This document shows, piece by piece, positions 1-10,345 of a stretch of 64,000 nucleotides of DNA (the first letter of the stretch is position 1; every line of letters starts with the position of its first letter). The stretch comes from Aquimarina sp. MAR_2010_214 (lineage in GTDB: Bacteria; Bacteroidota; Bacteroidia; Flavobacteriales; Flavobacteriaceae): positions 1,240,001 to 1,304,000 of the forward strand of contig NZ_PJMS01000001.1 in the NCBI RefSeq assembly GCF_002846555.1. Direction: 5' to 3'. The position numbers were made by a program, and so were the translations under genes. The notes beneath the pieces were generated by a model, which made no database searches, was not told the origin of the DNA, and saw nothing but the letters and a program-made list of their open reading frames with translations.

Positions 1-1500
1 GGTTTTGTGAGAGTTACATTAAATCAATCTTTTTTACACTCATTGTTTCCCAGAATCTTTTCGGTAGCGATGTCTAAACCAGAAGAAGAAGACACTATTG
101 TAATTCCTAATGAACCCTATACACCACAGGTAGAAACTATAAGTATAAGCTATAAAGCAACGGCTAGTACCATTGATAAAGAGATAAGTCTTTTTCATGA
201 ACATCCTTTTGGAATTTCTGAAGAAAATACGGCATTAAAGAAAGATTCTGTGTTAAAAGATTCGGATAGGGGGATTAAGTTATTGCCCACTTATAAAAAA
301 GGGTCGCTGTTCATCGCTTTAGAAAATGCAGAAAATTTACAAACGGTATCTCTATTGGTTCAAACCTTGGAGGGAAGCGAAAACCCTGAGACTACTAATG
401 ATTTTGAAGAAGGAGAGAAGCTACAATGGTCAATTTTATGTGCTAATGAATGGTTAACATTGAATACCGATTATATCATTACTAATAATACCGATAATTT
501 TTTAAAATCAGGTATTGTAAAACTTTCTATTCCTAAGCAAGCCACTAAAGATAATACGAAACTGCCTACAGGTTACTTTTGGCTTAAAGTAGATAATCCG
601 AGAGATTTTGATACTGTAAGTCAACTTATGGATATCAAAGCACAAGCTGTATTAGCCCAATTCGAAGACAATAATAATGAGTTAAGTCATTTGCAATATG
701 GAATTCCGGCAGGAACAATTTCTAAATTGGTAGAACGATTGGCAAATGTGAAAGGAGCTGTTCAGAATTTTGGATCCTCTGATGGAAAACTACAAGAAAC
801 GGATAAAGAATTTTACCAAAGAGTTAGTGAACGATCACGACATAAGCAACGAGCAACTACGCAATGGGATTATGAACATCTTATTTTACAAGAGTTCCCA
901 GATATATATAAGGTTAATTGTTTGAATCACACTTCTTCAAATTCATTTTTATCACCAGGAAATGTAACCTTGATTGTGATACCAAATACGATCAATCAAA
1001 ACGTATATGACCCTTATAAACCTAGAGTTAGCAAAGCAAAGAGGAATGAAATACAGAGCTTTATCAATCAACTAAATACGCTCCATGTAACTGCTGAGGT
1101 GATTAATCCGATCTATGAAGAAGTACAGGTAACCCTGAAAGCAAAATTCTACGAGGGTAAAGATGAGAATTTCTACTCAACACAATTACAGAAGGATATT
1201 GCGCAACTCTTAGCGCCGTGGGCTTTTGAGAAAACATCTGTTATAAATTTTGGAATCACACTTCATGAAAGTGTAGTTATAGATTACATCGAGAAATTGG
1301 AGTATGTGGATTACATAAAAGATTTTCAGTTAAAAAAAGAAACAGGTACAACGAATAATGGTGTTAAGATATTTTCTACGGTAAAGAAAGTAGTGCCTTC
1401 CAGTGCTAAAGTGATTCTTACCTCTGTAAAATACACTAAGCATAAAGTAGACGCTGTCACACCAGAAGAAGGTTGCACAGTATTAACATCAGCATCATAA
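1..1500 (+). CDS. eCIS baseplate protein (baseplate J-like, Afp11/12 type), 5' partial
   Basis: C-terminal part of a contractile-injection baseplate protein; the reading frame is open from base 1, so the N-terminus lies left of the window. The GTG at 7 is an internal valine codon, not a start. The recognisable block is around 770-890: GKLQETDKEFYQRVSER, then RHKQRAT and WDYEHLILQEFP, followed by DIYKVNCL. This is the signature of the J-like baseplate proteins of eCIS loci, which form the wedge that anchors the sheath. The C-terminal third (repeated beta-strand/helix pattern, TLKAKFYEG..., then YIEKLEYVDYIKDFQL) matches the end of the same family. It is followed after 10 nt by a second baseplate gene, as in afp11-afp12. 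I cannot tell which of the two Afp numbers it corresponds to. Confidence 0.8.
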   Translation, partial: GFVRVTLNQSFLHSLFPRIFSVAMSKPEEEDTIVIPNEPYTPQVETISISYKATASTIDKEISLFHEHPFGISEENTALKKDSVLKDSDRGIKLLPTYKKGSLFIALENAENLQTVSLLVQTLEGSENPETTNDFEEGEKLQWSILCANEWLTLNTDYIITNNTDNFLKSGIVKLSIPKQATKDNTKLPTGYFWLKVDNPRDFDTVSQLMDIKAQAVLAQFEDNNNELSHLQYGIPAGTISKLVERLANVKGAVQNFGSSDGKLQETDKEFYQRVSERSRHKQRATTQWDYEHLILQEFPDIYKVNCLNHTSSNSFLSPGNVTLIVIPNTINQNVYDPYKPRVSKAKRNEIQSFINQLNTLHVTAEVINPIYEEVQVTLKAKFYEGKDENFYSTQLQKDIAQLLAPWAFEKTSVINFGITLHESVVIDYIEKLEYVDYIKDFQLKKETGTTNNGVKIFSTVKKVVPSSAKVILTSVKYTKHKVDAVTPEEGCTVLTSAS

Positions 1501-1510
1501 TTATAGAATA

Positions 1511-4324
1511 ATGAAGGAAACGATATCCATACCGAAGAATGTAAATACGGGAGATGATCTCGATTACGGATACCTGAGAGAAATAGGTGTTGACTATATC
1601 GAAAAGATCGGAAGCCAGTTATGGACAGATTATAATGTTCATGATCCGGGAGTAACCATTCTGGAAATGCTATCCTATGCTATAACAGATCTTTCTCAGC
1701 GAATAGAAATGCCCATTCAGAATTTACTGGCATCAGAAAAGAACAATCTGGCTAAAATGCATGAACAGTTTTTGTCTGCAATACATATTCTACCCTCCAA
1801 GCCAATAACAGCATTGGATTACAGAAATTTATTCGTTCATGTGGCCGGTGTTAAAAATGCCTGGATCAAGGCGCATGATCAATACATTTATATTAATTGT
1901 AAAAAGCATCCAGCAGAACTTTCGTATATCCCTTTCGGTGAAACTCAGACTGCACCAGCGCCTTTTAAACTTCAGGGACTTAATGATATTATTTTGGATC
2001 TCGAAGAGGAAGTAGAAAATTCGGATACTATTATTAAAGCAATAAGAAATCTATATCATCAAAACAGAAACTTATGTGAAGATGTGGTGGATGTTACACT
2101 TATAAAAGAAGACCCTATTGCCATTTGTGCATATATAGACCTGGAACCTGGAGCAGATGAAGAATATATTTTAGCATTGATCTATCGAGCTATTGATCAT
2201 TATTTTTCTCCTTCTATTAATTTCTATTCTCTGCAGCAAATGTTTGATAAAGGATATACAACCGATCAAATATTTGAAGGCCCTATTCCCTTTACTGGTG
2301 CGTGTGTAGATGTCGACAATGTAAGAGGAGGATTCATAGATAAAGAAGAACTCATAGCAGCTGATCTCAGAAAAGAAGTACGACTATCGGATATTATTCA
2401 ATTGATTATGAATATCGAAGGAGTACATGTAATAAAAGATATTTCCATTGGTAATTGTGATGGGAAACTTGGGTTAGAAGGTTCATGGAATATATGTGTC
2501 AAAGATTGGCATAAACCGATACGATGTGATAAAAGTACATTTAATTTCACCAAAGGATTACTCCCAATTGGTATTAATGAAGTTAAAGTAGAAGAGCATT
2601 TAAAAGAATTAAAAGCTGAAGAAAAAGAAAAACAACAAAGCGTCAGTATAGAAGATGTAGAAATCCCTCTGGGAACATACCAAAACCCTGAAAGTTACAC
2701 CACTATTCAGAATGATTTTCCGGATACGTATGGAATTTCTCCATTTGGATTACCCGGAAACGCAAAAAAAGCAAGAAAGGCTAAAGCAAAGCAACTAAAA
2801 GCCTATTTGTTGTTTTTTGATCAATTACTGGCGAATTACTTTAAACACTTGTCCAAGGTAAAAGATTTACTATCCATTGATGAGGATCTAAAAAAACTAT
2901 ATATAAATAATATAGTCCTAACAGAGGAAGAAGAACTAAAAGCAAAGCAAACTTTTTATACGCAACAAGTAGAGGACATTGCTGGCATCGAAACTATAGT
3001 TACTGATCACACGAAATACGACCAGGATCTTATTCATATTATGAACGAAATAAAAGGAGAGGATACTGGCAATACCATTTTTTATGAAAGAAGAAACGAA
3101 TTATTGGATCACCTGATTAGTCGTTTTGCAGAACGTTTTGGAGATTACGTATTTATCATGAAGTCGCTTTATGGCGATAATGATAGTGCTAATGATGAGA
3201 TTCTACGAGCCAAGTTGAGTTTTTTACAAGATTACCAGGAAATTAGTTGTGCTCGTGGGTTAGGGTTTAATTATTGCCATCCAGAAACTACAGCAACCGA
3301 TAACGGTATATGGGACACTTCTAATGTTTCGGGTGCACAAAAAAGAATTTCTAAACTGCTTGGAATATTAGATTACCAAAGAAGGGATTTAGCGACCGAA
3401 TTCTTAGAAGTCTATGATGAACTTGATGAAGATGGAATTACAGAGTATAGATGGAGAATAAAAAATGAATCCCAGATACTGCTATCATCAAGTAAACATT
3501 ACCATACGTTAGACAAAGCCTTTGAAGAATTATATCTGGCATATCATTTAGCTAAAAACTCGGATAATTATGATTTTAAATTAACAGAAGATGAGACACA
3601 AACGTATTTCAATTTAATCAATCCTGCGATTACAGATTTAGAAAATGAAGATCGGATTATTGCCAGAAGAATTGCCTTTACCGATACGCTCGAGGAAGGA
3701 ATTGAAGCCAGAGATACGCTAATAGAATTGATAAAGGGTATCAATGCAGATGAAGGCATGTACATTATAGAGCATATACTATTGCGCCCGGATATCAATA
3801 ATCTAAATCAGTTTGATCCCAACCCTCCGGATGAGTTATTACCAGATGCAGGTTCACAAGATTTTATGCCGACCTGTTTAGATTCAGATTGTAAATCCTG
3901 TAGTCCTGTCGACCCGTATTCATTTAGAGTTACAATAGTGTTGCCGGGTTGGACACAGCGATTTGGAAATAAGGATTTTAGGACATTCGCAGAGCAATTG
4001 ATTCGAGAAGAACTACCAGCTCACATTTTAGCAAAAATCTGCTGGATAGGATACCCAAAAGGTTTGGTGCCAGATGAGGAAAATGGAATGCTAAACTTAC
4101 AAGAAAAGTATAAAACCTTTTTAGAGCAATTGCATTGTGATACTACCATTGAAACAAAAGAAGATATAGAAAATTATAGAACTACAGTAAACGAACTTGT
4201 TGACTGTATGAATAGTGTACATACAATTTACCACACCGGAAAATTACATGATTGTGATAATGAGGATACAGAAGAATCTGGTAACAAAATAATATTAGGA
4301 AGAACGAATATTGGCAACCTTTAA
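1511..4324 (+). CDS. eCIS baseplate wedge protein (second J-like protein)
   Basis: A 937-residue structural protein. Residues 37-53 carry LWTDYNVHDPGVTILEM, the hallmark of the N-terminal part of baseplate assembly proteins in eCIS and related phage tails. A cysteine-rich stretch (CLDSDCKSCSP, about residue 790) precedes the second hallmark block, PYSFRVTIVLPGWTQRF, followed by FRTFAEQLIREELPAH and ILAKICWIG. The central part is long, acidic and unassigned. The gene sits 10 nt behind the first baseplate gene and 15 nt before the next, so it is almost certainly co-transcribed. By position it corresponds to Afp12 or Afp11; the exact equivalence is inference. Its product would be in the cytoplasmically assembled particle, not in a membrane. 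Confidence 0.85.
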   Translation: MKETISIPKNVNTGDDLDYGYLREIGVDYIEKIGSQLWTDYNVHDPGVTILEMLSYAITDLSQRIEMPIQNLLASEKNNLAKMHEQFLSAIHILPSKPITALDYRNLFVHVAGVKNAWIKAHDQYIYINCKKHPAELSYIPFGETQTAPAPFKLQGLNDIILDLEEEVENSDTIIKAIRNLYHQNRNLCEDVVDVTLIKEDPIAICAYIDLEPGADEEYILALIYRAIDHYFSPSINFYSLQQMFDKGYTTDQIFEGPIPFTGACVDVDNVRGGFIDKEELIAADLRKEVRLSDIIQLIMNIEGVHVIKDISIGNCDGKLGLEGSWNICVKDWHKPIRCDKSTFNFTKGLLPIGINEVKVEEHLKELKAEEKEKQQSVSIEDVEIPLGTYQNPESYTTIQNDFPDTYGISPFGLPGNAKKARKAKAKQLKAYLLFFDQLLANYFKHLSKVKDLLSIDEDLKKLYINNIVLTEEEELKAKQTFYTQQVEDIAGIETIVTDHTKYDQDLIHIMNEIKGEDTGNTIFYERRNELLDHLISRFAERFGDYVFIMKSLYGDNDSANDEILRAKLSFLQDYQEISCARGLGFNYCHPETTATDNGIWDTSNVSGAQKRISKLLGILDYQRRDLATEFLEVYDELDEDGITEYRWRIKNESQILLSSSKHYHTLDKAFEELYLAYHLAKNSDNYDFKLTEDETQTYFNLINPAITDLENEDRIIARRIAFTDTLEEGIEARDTLIELIKGINADEGMYIIEHILLRPDINNLNQFDPNPPDELLPDAGSQDFMPTCLDSDCKSCSPVDPYSFRVTIVLPGWTQRFGNKDFRTFAEQLIREELPAHILAKICWIGYPKGLVPDEENGMLNLQEKYKTFLEQLHCDTTIETKEDIENYRTTVNELVDCMNSVHTIYHTGKLHDCDNEDTEESGNKIILGRTNIGNL

Positions 4325-4339
4325 AAAAGAACAAAAATC

Positions 4340-7300
4340 ATGGCAACAATAAAATTAGAAGAAATCACAACACAATACCGATCATTTGTCGATGATCAGG
4401 TACTGACTGCAGAACAACTCAATACAATAATAGATTATTTTGAAGATCAAAATAGGTTGACACGTATTTGTTTAAGTGGAGTAGGGGTCGTGTGTGGGTT
4501 AGAGGTAAACTATGTTGAGAATAGTTCAATCACCGTATCCAACGGGTGTGGAGTAACCACAGATGGAGATTTGATTAAGTACGTAGCACAAACATACACG
4601 CATTTCAGATCTTTCGAAGATAGAGATGCCGAGTATACTAAGTTTACAGGGATCGATGATATTAGAGAATTATTAACTACAGAAGAATCCGAAACTGCTG
4701 AAGGAGCTGCTTTATTGGATACAATAGAGGATCTAGAAGATAAGGTTGTAGTACTTTACCTGGAAAATTATTCAAAAGAAGAGACGCCATGTACTTCTAC
4801 GGATTGTGATACACAAGGAGAGGAACAGGTTGCCAAAATTAGAATACTACTGTTATCTAAAACTAATGTAGAGACCATTAGTAATAAAACCAACGATCCT
4901 ATATTTGACAAACATAATAATACTAAAAAATTCATTAACCTTCCTGAATTACCAGTAAAACGAGTAATTCTAAAAAACAATTATGTAACGAATGCTTCAG
5001 GAAATACAATTATTTCTCAAAACTCCAATACCGCCAATTATTTTAGATTAAAGAATAGTTATTTTGAAGTTATTAAAAACACTCCTATTCTTACAGATCT
5101 AAAAGCAGGAATAACCAGGTTGTTTACAGATTTTAAAGTCTTATTGGATACAGATTCTTTAGTAGTAAGTACATCATCTGTAATTAATGATAATATTACC
5201 ACGCTTTTCAATTTTACTTCCAAAAATATTCCATTAGATATACAGTATCGATATGATATATTAAAAGATTTGATATATACATATAATGAAATCAAATGTC
5301 TTTTATTTGATTTAAGAGTAGTTTGCTGTCCCAATAAAAACTCATTCCCAAAGCATTTACTATTGGCTGAGTTAACATCTCAGGAAGAATATCTGGAATG
5401 CAGACATCGTTTTTATCCAACACCAATAATTTCTCATGGTAAAGAAAAACTAGAAGAAATTAGAAATCTAATACTTCGTATGCATTATATGTTAGAGGAA
5501 TATAATATCCCGCAATCTGCATTAATCGAAGTTAAGGTAGTACCATCTAATAATTACGATCAGGCATTGAGCAAACGCGCTATCCCGTATTATTTTAGAA
5601 GTACAAAAAACCTAATTGAGAATTGGGATTACGATAAGACCAAAAAATATGAAGCAGATCGAAACCTGGGGCATCAAAGCGCGAATTTGTCATCTAATGA
5701 TGAAATCCAAAACCCTTTGGATTATGATATATGTAGTAATGATTTTTATAGAATCGAAGGGCATCTGGGAAAAGATTATCGCACGGCAATAAAGGATCTG
5801 GATACGATAAAGAACGAAAAAGGACTAGCATTCGATATTAAGGTATTAAGTATTGATGAAACTTTAGAAAGCTTAGATTTTTCTGATTATAAATGTCAGT
5901 TTGATGACCTAAATGTAGTCTTAAAAGCATGGAGAGCAGAGCAAAATTGTTTAAATGCCAGTGTAGCAAAGTTCTTTTCGGGTTTTAGCTTAAACGATAA
6001 GGGGAAACATAAGTTTTATAGAGTGAATGATTTTGAGCAATCTTCAGCAGCAGCATTGGATACCGCCTCAGAAACAACATTCACTGCAGAAAGAACATTA
6101 TTAGCACCGATAAGCGCTACATCAACAAGAGGTCTTTCTCTGGATACGTTAGCATTACAGAGTACATTTGGAGATATCGGAGGGTTTCAAGCAACATATA
6201 ATGTTGATACTGTAGTTGAGGATAATTTGGTAAAGGATAATGATGTACTGGGAAAAATAATAGATAAAGCGATTAAGGAAAAACCAGAAGGTTCTGCAGA
6301 AGATATCATAGCAGTTATCAAAAAAGATATAGATGAAGATCCGGTAATAGCCACTTGGGAGGCTGAAATAAAAGAAGTAGCAATAAATCAACCAGCAGAA
6401 ATTTTGGCATTTACTAAAGTGGCAACCCGATTTATTCCTAATGATGTTCAGGAAATGGATATCAAGAGAATTAATGATTATAAAATCACGGTAGAAAATC
6501 TTTGCGAAAGAGTTGAGGCATATAAAAAAAGAACCACAGGATTGCTCTATTCTAATGTGTCCAGTTATAGAAGAGCTGGATTTGAACAGCAATATGCGTT
6601 ATTACTAAACCAATTATCAATTAACTGTTGTGCTGCAGAAAAAATTGAAATTCTGTTAGCAGAAATACAAAAGAGAAAAGAAGAAGTGCTCTCTCAGAAG
6701 TTATTATCTAAGTTTGTTGAAAAACACACAGGATTAGAGCATAAAGCAGGAGTAAAACCTGGAGGAACCTTTGTAATGGTTTACAAAGGAAAAACACCAC
6801 TGATTAGAAGAGTAAATACATTATCCTTAGCAAATACGGCAGTTTTACCAACAGCATTTTCGGCAAGCAATTTATCATTGGCTAGTACGATTAATACTTC
6901 TTCCTTTGGCACTGCAGCTATCAACCCTACGTTGGCTATCAACCCTTCTATAACAGCTATTGATCCAGGCTTATCTGCGATAAATACTAATCTTTTGGAT
7001 TTTACCAGGTTTGGAGATTTGTTATTGCCTCCAATTGCCAATGTAACAGAAAATACAGTAGTTGCAGATTTTTCATTGCCATATAGTTGTTGTTCTGATT
7101 GTTCACCAACCGCATTTATTATACCTAAACAACCTGTATCCTTGAGATTACCTGTAGATTATCTATGTCTGGATGATAATACCACACCAATAGCATTTGA
7201 GGTAATACCAGCGGATGGAATTGTTGCTGAAGATGTAGAAGAAGGACTTAATGGCGGAGTTGTTCAGACTGACGGTAAGTTTTTCTTTGATGCTACACAG

Positions 7301-8197
7301 ATAAGCACAGAGTTATTAAGCAAAGAAATCAAGTTTACAGTAAACGATCAATTTACAGAAGCAAAAATTACGGTGTATAGAAAACCAGAATTTGATTTTA
7401 TTAATTCAGAACCAAAGTATTCTGATGACAATACATTAGCTTCTGTAAACTTTACGGTTCAAGGAGTTGATCTTCCAACAGGGGTTAAATATTTATGGGA
7501 TTTTGGAGATAACACATTACCAAATAATAGAACAGACGAAAATCCAAGACATGAATATAAGTTACCAGTAAACGATAAGAATCTGGTTACCGTAGAATTA
7601 ACAATTACCAATGGTAAATGCAGTAATACAGTTTCGCACGATATACAATTCGAGGTAGCTGTAGTGGACAGGCAATGTATTAATGATGCTACTAAGGTTG
7701 TTGAAAATGGAAGAGATGAGTTAGCTCAGTTCAATGATATGTCACAAGAGTTAATTAGAGATATTTTCGAGCCTACTCTTACTCAGTATAAAGAGATAAG
7801 GGAGAGAGTAGAAGAATTTGTAAACGGAGAGTTTAATGGAGAACTCTTAGAAAGGTTTAGACCTTTAATTCTTGTAACAGCCGAAGCTATTATTAAGAGA
7901 ATAGAAGCTCAAGATAGTTTTGAATTCTTTGCATTGATCAACATCTTTAGACTACAGGTACAATTATTCTATACAATTTTATGCTGCCAATCTATTGATC
8001 AGATTGAAGAATCTAGAAGCCTAATAGAGGATGTGCTGGCAGATATTAGTTCAGCATTAACAGATTTCAGAAACAATCAAATGAGTATAGATAAAGAGGA
8101 AAAATTGAGAAAATTCCTAGAGACTACGCTACAAAAAGTAGAAGATAAAGACCTTCTTGTGGAGAGAATCAAAGAACAATTAGAATTATTAATATGA
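4340..8197 (+). CDS. Large eCIS structural protein with PKD domain (fibre/baseplate-attachment candidate)
   Basis: A 1285-residue protein lying between the baseplate and tape-measure genes, where afp13 (tail fibre) lies in Afp. The start (RSFVDDQVLTAEQLN, then LSGVGVVCGLEV and GCGVTTDGD) looks like the N-terminal attachment part of phage tail-fibre proteins: a 'query the floor' beta region with alternating Gly. Residues 1013-1112 form a PKD-type Ig fold (YLWDFGDN, then NPRHEYKLP). Before it are an AINP-like imperfect repeat (about residues 850-890, TLAINPSITAIDPGLSAIN) and a cysteine cluster (YSCCSDCSP). The last 170 residues are helical and probably coiled coil. No catalytic motif was seen. 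Function as a fibre or surface-contact protein is inferred from position and architecture only. It ends in an ATGA overlap with the next gene. Confidence 0.6.
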   Translation: MATIKLEEITTQYRSFVDDQVLTAEQLNTIIDYFEDQNRLTRICLSGVGVVCGLEVNYVENSSITVSNGCGVTTDGDLIKYVAQTYTHFRSFEDRDAEYTKFTGIDDIRELLTTEESETAEGAALLDTIEDLEDKVVVLYLENYSKEETPCTSTDCDTQGEEQVAKIRILLLSKTNVETISNKTNDPIFDKHNNTKKFINLPELPVKRVILKNNYVTNASGNTIISQNSNTANYFRLKNSYFEVIKNTPILTDLKAGITRLFTDFKVLLDTDSLVVSTSSVINDNITTLFNFTSKNIPLDIQYRYDILKDLIYTYNEIKCLLFDLRVVCCPNKNSFPKHLLLAELTSQEEYLECRHRFYPTPIISHGKEKLEEIRNLILRMHYMLEEYNIPQSALIEVKVVPSNNYDQALSKRAIPYYFRSTKNLIENWDYDKTKKYEADRNLGHQSANLSSNDEIQNPLDYDICSNDFYRIEGHLGKDYRTAIKDLDTIKNEKGLAFDIKVLSIDETLESLDFSDYKCQFDDLNVVLKAWRAEQNCLNASVAKFFSGFSLNDKGKHKFYRVNDFEQSSAAALDTASETTFTAERTLLAPISATSTRGLSLDTLALQSTFGDIGGFQATYNVDTVVEDNLVKDNDVLGKIIDKAIKEKPEGSAEDIIAVIKKDIDEDPVIATWEAEIKEVAINQPAEILAFTKVATRFIPNDVQEMDIKRINDYKITVENLCERVEAYKKRTTGLLYSNVSSYRRAGFEQQYALLLNQLSINCCAAEKIEILLAEIQKRKEEVLSQKLLSKFVEKHTGLEHKAGVKPGGTFVMVYKGKTPLIRRVNTLSLANTAVLPTAFSASNLSLASTINTSSFGTAAINPTLAINPSITAIDPGLSAINTNLLDFTRFGDLLLPPIANVTENTVVADFSLPYSCCSDCSPTAFIIPKQPVSLRLPVDYLCLDDNTTPIAFEVIPADGIVAEDVEEGLNGGVVQTDGKFFFDATQISTELLSKEIKFTVNDQFTEAKITVYRKPEFDFINSEPKYSDDNTLASVNFTVQGVDLPTGVKYLWDFGDNTLPNNRTDENPRHEYKLPVNDKNLVTVELTITNGKCSNTVSHDIQFEVAVVDRQCINDATKVVENGRDELAQFNDMSQELIRDIFEPTLTQYKEIRERVEEFVNGEFNGELLERFRPLILVTAEAIIKRIEAQDSFEFFALINIFRLQVQLFYTILCCQSIDQIEESRSLIEDVLADISSALTDFRNNQMSIDKEEKLRKFLETTLQKVEDKDLLVERIKEQLELLI

Positions 8198-9804
8198 ACA
8201 CTCCAAAACATATTATAAACAAGATACTCTTTGAGGTAAATACATCAGATACAAAAATAGCGTATTACCTTAAGGATAACCTGGATACTTTTATAAAACA
8301 AAGTATGCTTCCGGTAATGGAAAGTTGTTTTAACTCAATCTCAGAAAATAAAAATCATAATCTAAGATTTGACAAATTGGAGTTGAATATTGATAGTGTT
8401 AATGTAAAAGATCAAGTACAATTACAATTAGATATTCTCAAATCGCTTCAGAAACAACTATTGATTACACAGAAATCTGAAGAAGGTAAAACAAGTGATT
8501 CCTCATTTTCAATTGTTAATAAAGAGAAAAACGATGTAGATACATTTTTTCATTTTCTAAAAACAGGACAACATCCTTGGTGGAATTCTAATATGGATCT
8601 TTTTAGCACAGAATTCATTGCTAACCTAGTTTCAAATAAAAGTTTTAAAACGAAACTAAAAAAAACAGTACAGAATAAAACCGTTAGACAGCGATTGATT
8701 TATCAGTTTGAAGATAAATTGTTGTCACAAATATTGGGAAAAAAAGGCGCTTCTAAAAATATTTCGGATAATATATCCAGAAATCAATATTGGGAAGTAA
8801 TCACCAAATATGTGATGGATGAGAATATTACCAGCTTAAAAAAAGGACTGGGTAATTTGTTTTTGAAGGTTAGAAGCGAAGAGGTTGAAAAAGATAGAAT
8901 TTCAAATGAGTTTTTATCATTAGAATTAAAGAAACTTTCTAATTCGATATCTATTAAAACAATCCTTCTTGAAAAGGTAAAAGAAGAAGTTTTAAAAGCA
9001 TTTAAATCTAAAAAAGGAAATAAAATTTCAGAGAAGAATCTTGTTACTGAGATACAGAAAATTGTAAAAGAACAAATAGATAAGAAAACTTTAGCTCATT
9101 TGGTAGGGATCATAATAAAAGAAAGTATCAGAGTGCAGCAAATACACCTTGAAACAATAACCAAAGAGATAGTATCCATAACATCCGCTATGATTTCAAA
9201 AAAACTAGATTTTTCAGAGATTAAAGAGATGAAAACACTTACAAAAGATTTGCACACTGATAAACAACAAGAAGAAATACAAATAGATACTGGAGAATAC
9301 GAAAGCGAAGTATATATCAAAAATGCTGGCTTGGTACTGGTTCATCCATATTTGAATTTATTCTTTGAAGCTGCAAAAATGACTGATGATAAGGGAAATA
9401 TAAAACCAGATGAAAGAGAGAAAGCAGTTCATCTACTTCATTATTTGGCAACAAAAGATGAAAACCCATCAGAAAGTAGTTTGGTATTCGAAAAGTTTTT
9501 ATGTGGTTTTCCTATTCATAAACCGATTCAGAGAACGGTTAAACTATCCAAAAACTTAAAAAAAGAAGCGGAGGATTTATTGAATTCAGTATTAAAATAT
9601 TGGGGTGCACTTAAAAATACTTCTCCAGATGGATTAAGAGAAGGATTCATAAAACGAGAGGGGAAATTGGTCTTAGGGGATGAATCCAAGTATAGAGTGA
9701 TTGTAGAGAAAAAAACACAGGATATCCTGTTAGAAAAATTACCGTGGAATCACACATTGATTAGACTTCCATGGATTGATAAATTAGTCTTTGTAGAATG
9801 GTAA
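8194..9804 (+). CDS. Contractile injection system tape measure protein (CIS_TMP family, Afp14-like)
   Basis: A 536-residue protein of the CIS tape-measure family, which sets the length of the tube-sheath assembly. Diagnostic blocks are present from end to end: an N-terminal amphipathic segment ending in RFDKLELNIDSV; HFLKTGQHPWW at about residues 120-130; NAGLVLVHPYLNLFFEA at about 377-393; the segment with VHLLHYLATKDENPSES; and the terminal LPWNHTLIRLPWIDKLVFVEW-type ending with its paired LPW motifs. The start overlaps the stop of the previous gene (ATGA), implying translational coupling and fixed stoichiometry. The middle (residues 180-350) is lysine-rich helix. Length varies widely in this family, so 536 residues does not by itself predict particle length. 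Confidence 0.88.
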   Translation: MNTPKHIINKILFEVNTSDTKIAYYLKDNLDTFIKQSMLPVMESCFNSISENKNHNLRFDKLELNIDSVNVKDQVQLQLDILKSLQKQLLITQKSEEGKTSDSSFSIVNKEKNDVDTFFHFLKTGQHPWWNSNMDLFSTEFIANLVSNKSFKTKLKKTVQNKTVRQRLIYQFEDKLLSQILGKKGASKNISDNISRNQYWEVITKYVMDENITSLKKGLGNLFLKVRSEEVEKDRISNEFLSLELKKLSNSISIKTILLEKVKEEVLKAFKSKKGNKISEKNLVTEIQKIVKEQIDKKTLAHLVGIIIKESIRVQQIHLETITKEIVSITSAMISKKLDFSEIKEMKTLTKDLHTDKQQEEIQIDTGEYESEVYIKNAGLVLVHPYLNLFFEAAKMTDDKGNIKPDEREKAVHLLHYLATKDENPSESSLVFEKFLCGFPIHKPIQRTVKLSKNLKKEAEDLLNSVLKYWGALKNTSPDGLREGFIKREGKLVLGDESKYRVIVEKKTQDILLEKLPWNHTLIRLPWIDKLVFVEW

Positions 9805-9856
9805 GGTGTTTATACATACGCTAATTCACAGGCAATTATAAAAAATAGGTAGACTT

Positions 9857-10345
9857 ATGAAAACCTCACTTTACATATTAGTATTGTTTGTAATAACAAT
9901 GGCTCTTTTATTTCGGTTTGATATATCCATATTGGAGTTCAAATCTATAGAAGACATCGACCTAAGTACATTATTACTTTCATTTCCGATAGTATTGGCA
10001 CTTGTAGAAAGGTTTAATGAACTTTTTATCATCAAGAAAAAAGACAAGAATAAGCTCGATGAGGATAGTGAAAAACAAGTTTCCAAAAAGAATTTTATAC
10101 TGGCGACACATACTTCATTTGCAGTGGGATTATTGCTGGCAATTGTTGGATTTAGAATTATAGAGACCTTTATGAATCCACCATATGAATCAGAATTATT
10201 TCAAGGTGTACTGTTTAGGGGTTTGGATTGCATACTAACAGCTTCTGTGATTGCAGGAGGAACAGATGGGTGGCATCAATTGGTAAGTCTTATCAGTGAT
10301 GTTACCAAAGCAAAAAGAAAAGAAGCAAAAGAAGAAATATCATGA
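9857..10345 (+). CDS. Four-TM small membrane protein of the eCIS locus (holin-like candidate)
   Basis: A 162-residue protein with four predicted hydrophobic segments (about residues 4-20, 37-52, 86-106 and 117-138) separated by a charged cytoplasmic loop (KKKDKNKLDED). The C-terminus is short and basic (KAKRKEAKEE). AGGTDGWHQLV after the last segment is a conserved-looking Gly/His motif that I cannot place in a named family. It starts the cargo block, 52 nt after the tape-measure gene, and its stop overlaps the ATG of the first DUF4157 gene by ATGA. Size and topology resemble a holin, and a CHAP endolysin-like gene lies 9 kb downstream in the same direction, so a role in particle release is possible. 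This is inference; it could equally be an effector-loading or inner-membrane accessory protein. Confidence 0.5.
   Translation: MKTSLYILVLFVITMALLFRFDISILEFKSIEDIDLSTLLLSFPIVLALVERFNELFIIKKKDKNKLDEDSEKQVSKKNFILATHTSFAVGLLLAIVGFRIIETFMNPPYESELFQGVLFRGLDCILTASVIAGGTDGWHQLVSLISDVTKAKRKEAKEEIS

Noticed and set aside
7..1500. GTG at position 7 as the start of the first gene
   Set aside because: The frame is open to base 1 and the protein lacks the N-terminal part of the family, so the gene is cut by the window edge.
6155..6592. Minus-strand 145-codon frame inside the PKD protein gene
   Set aside because: Rich in Ile/Phe/Tyr/Cys, as expected opposite an acidic coding frame, and it resembles no family.
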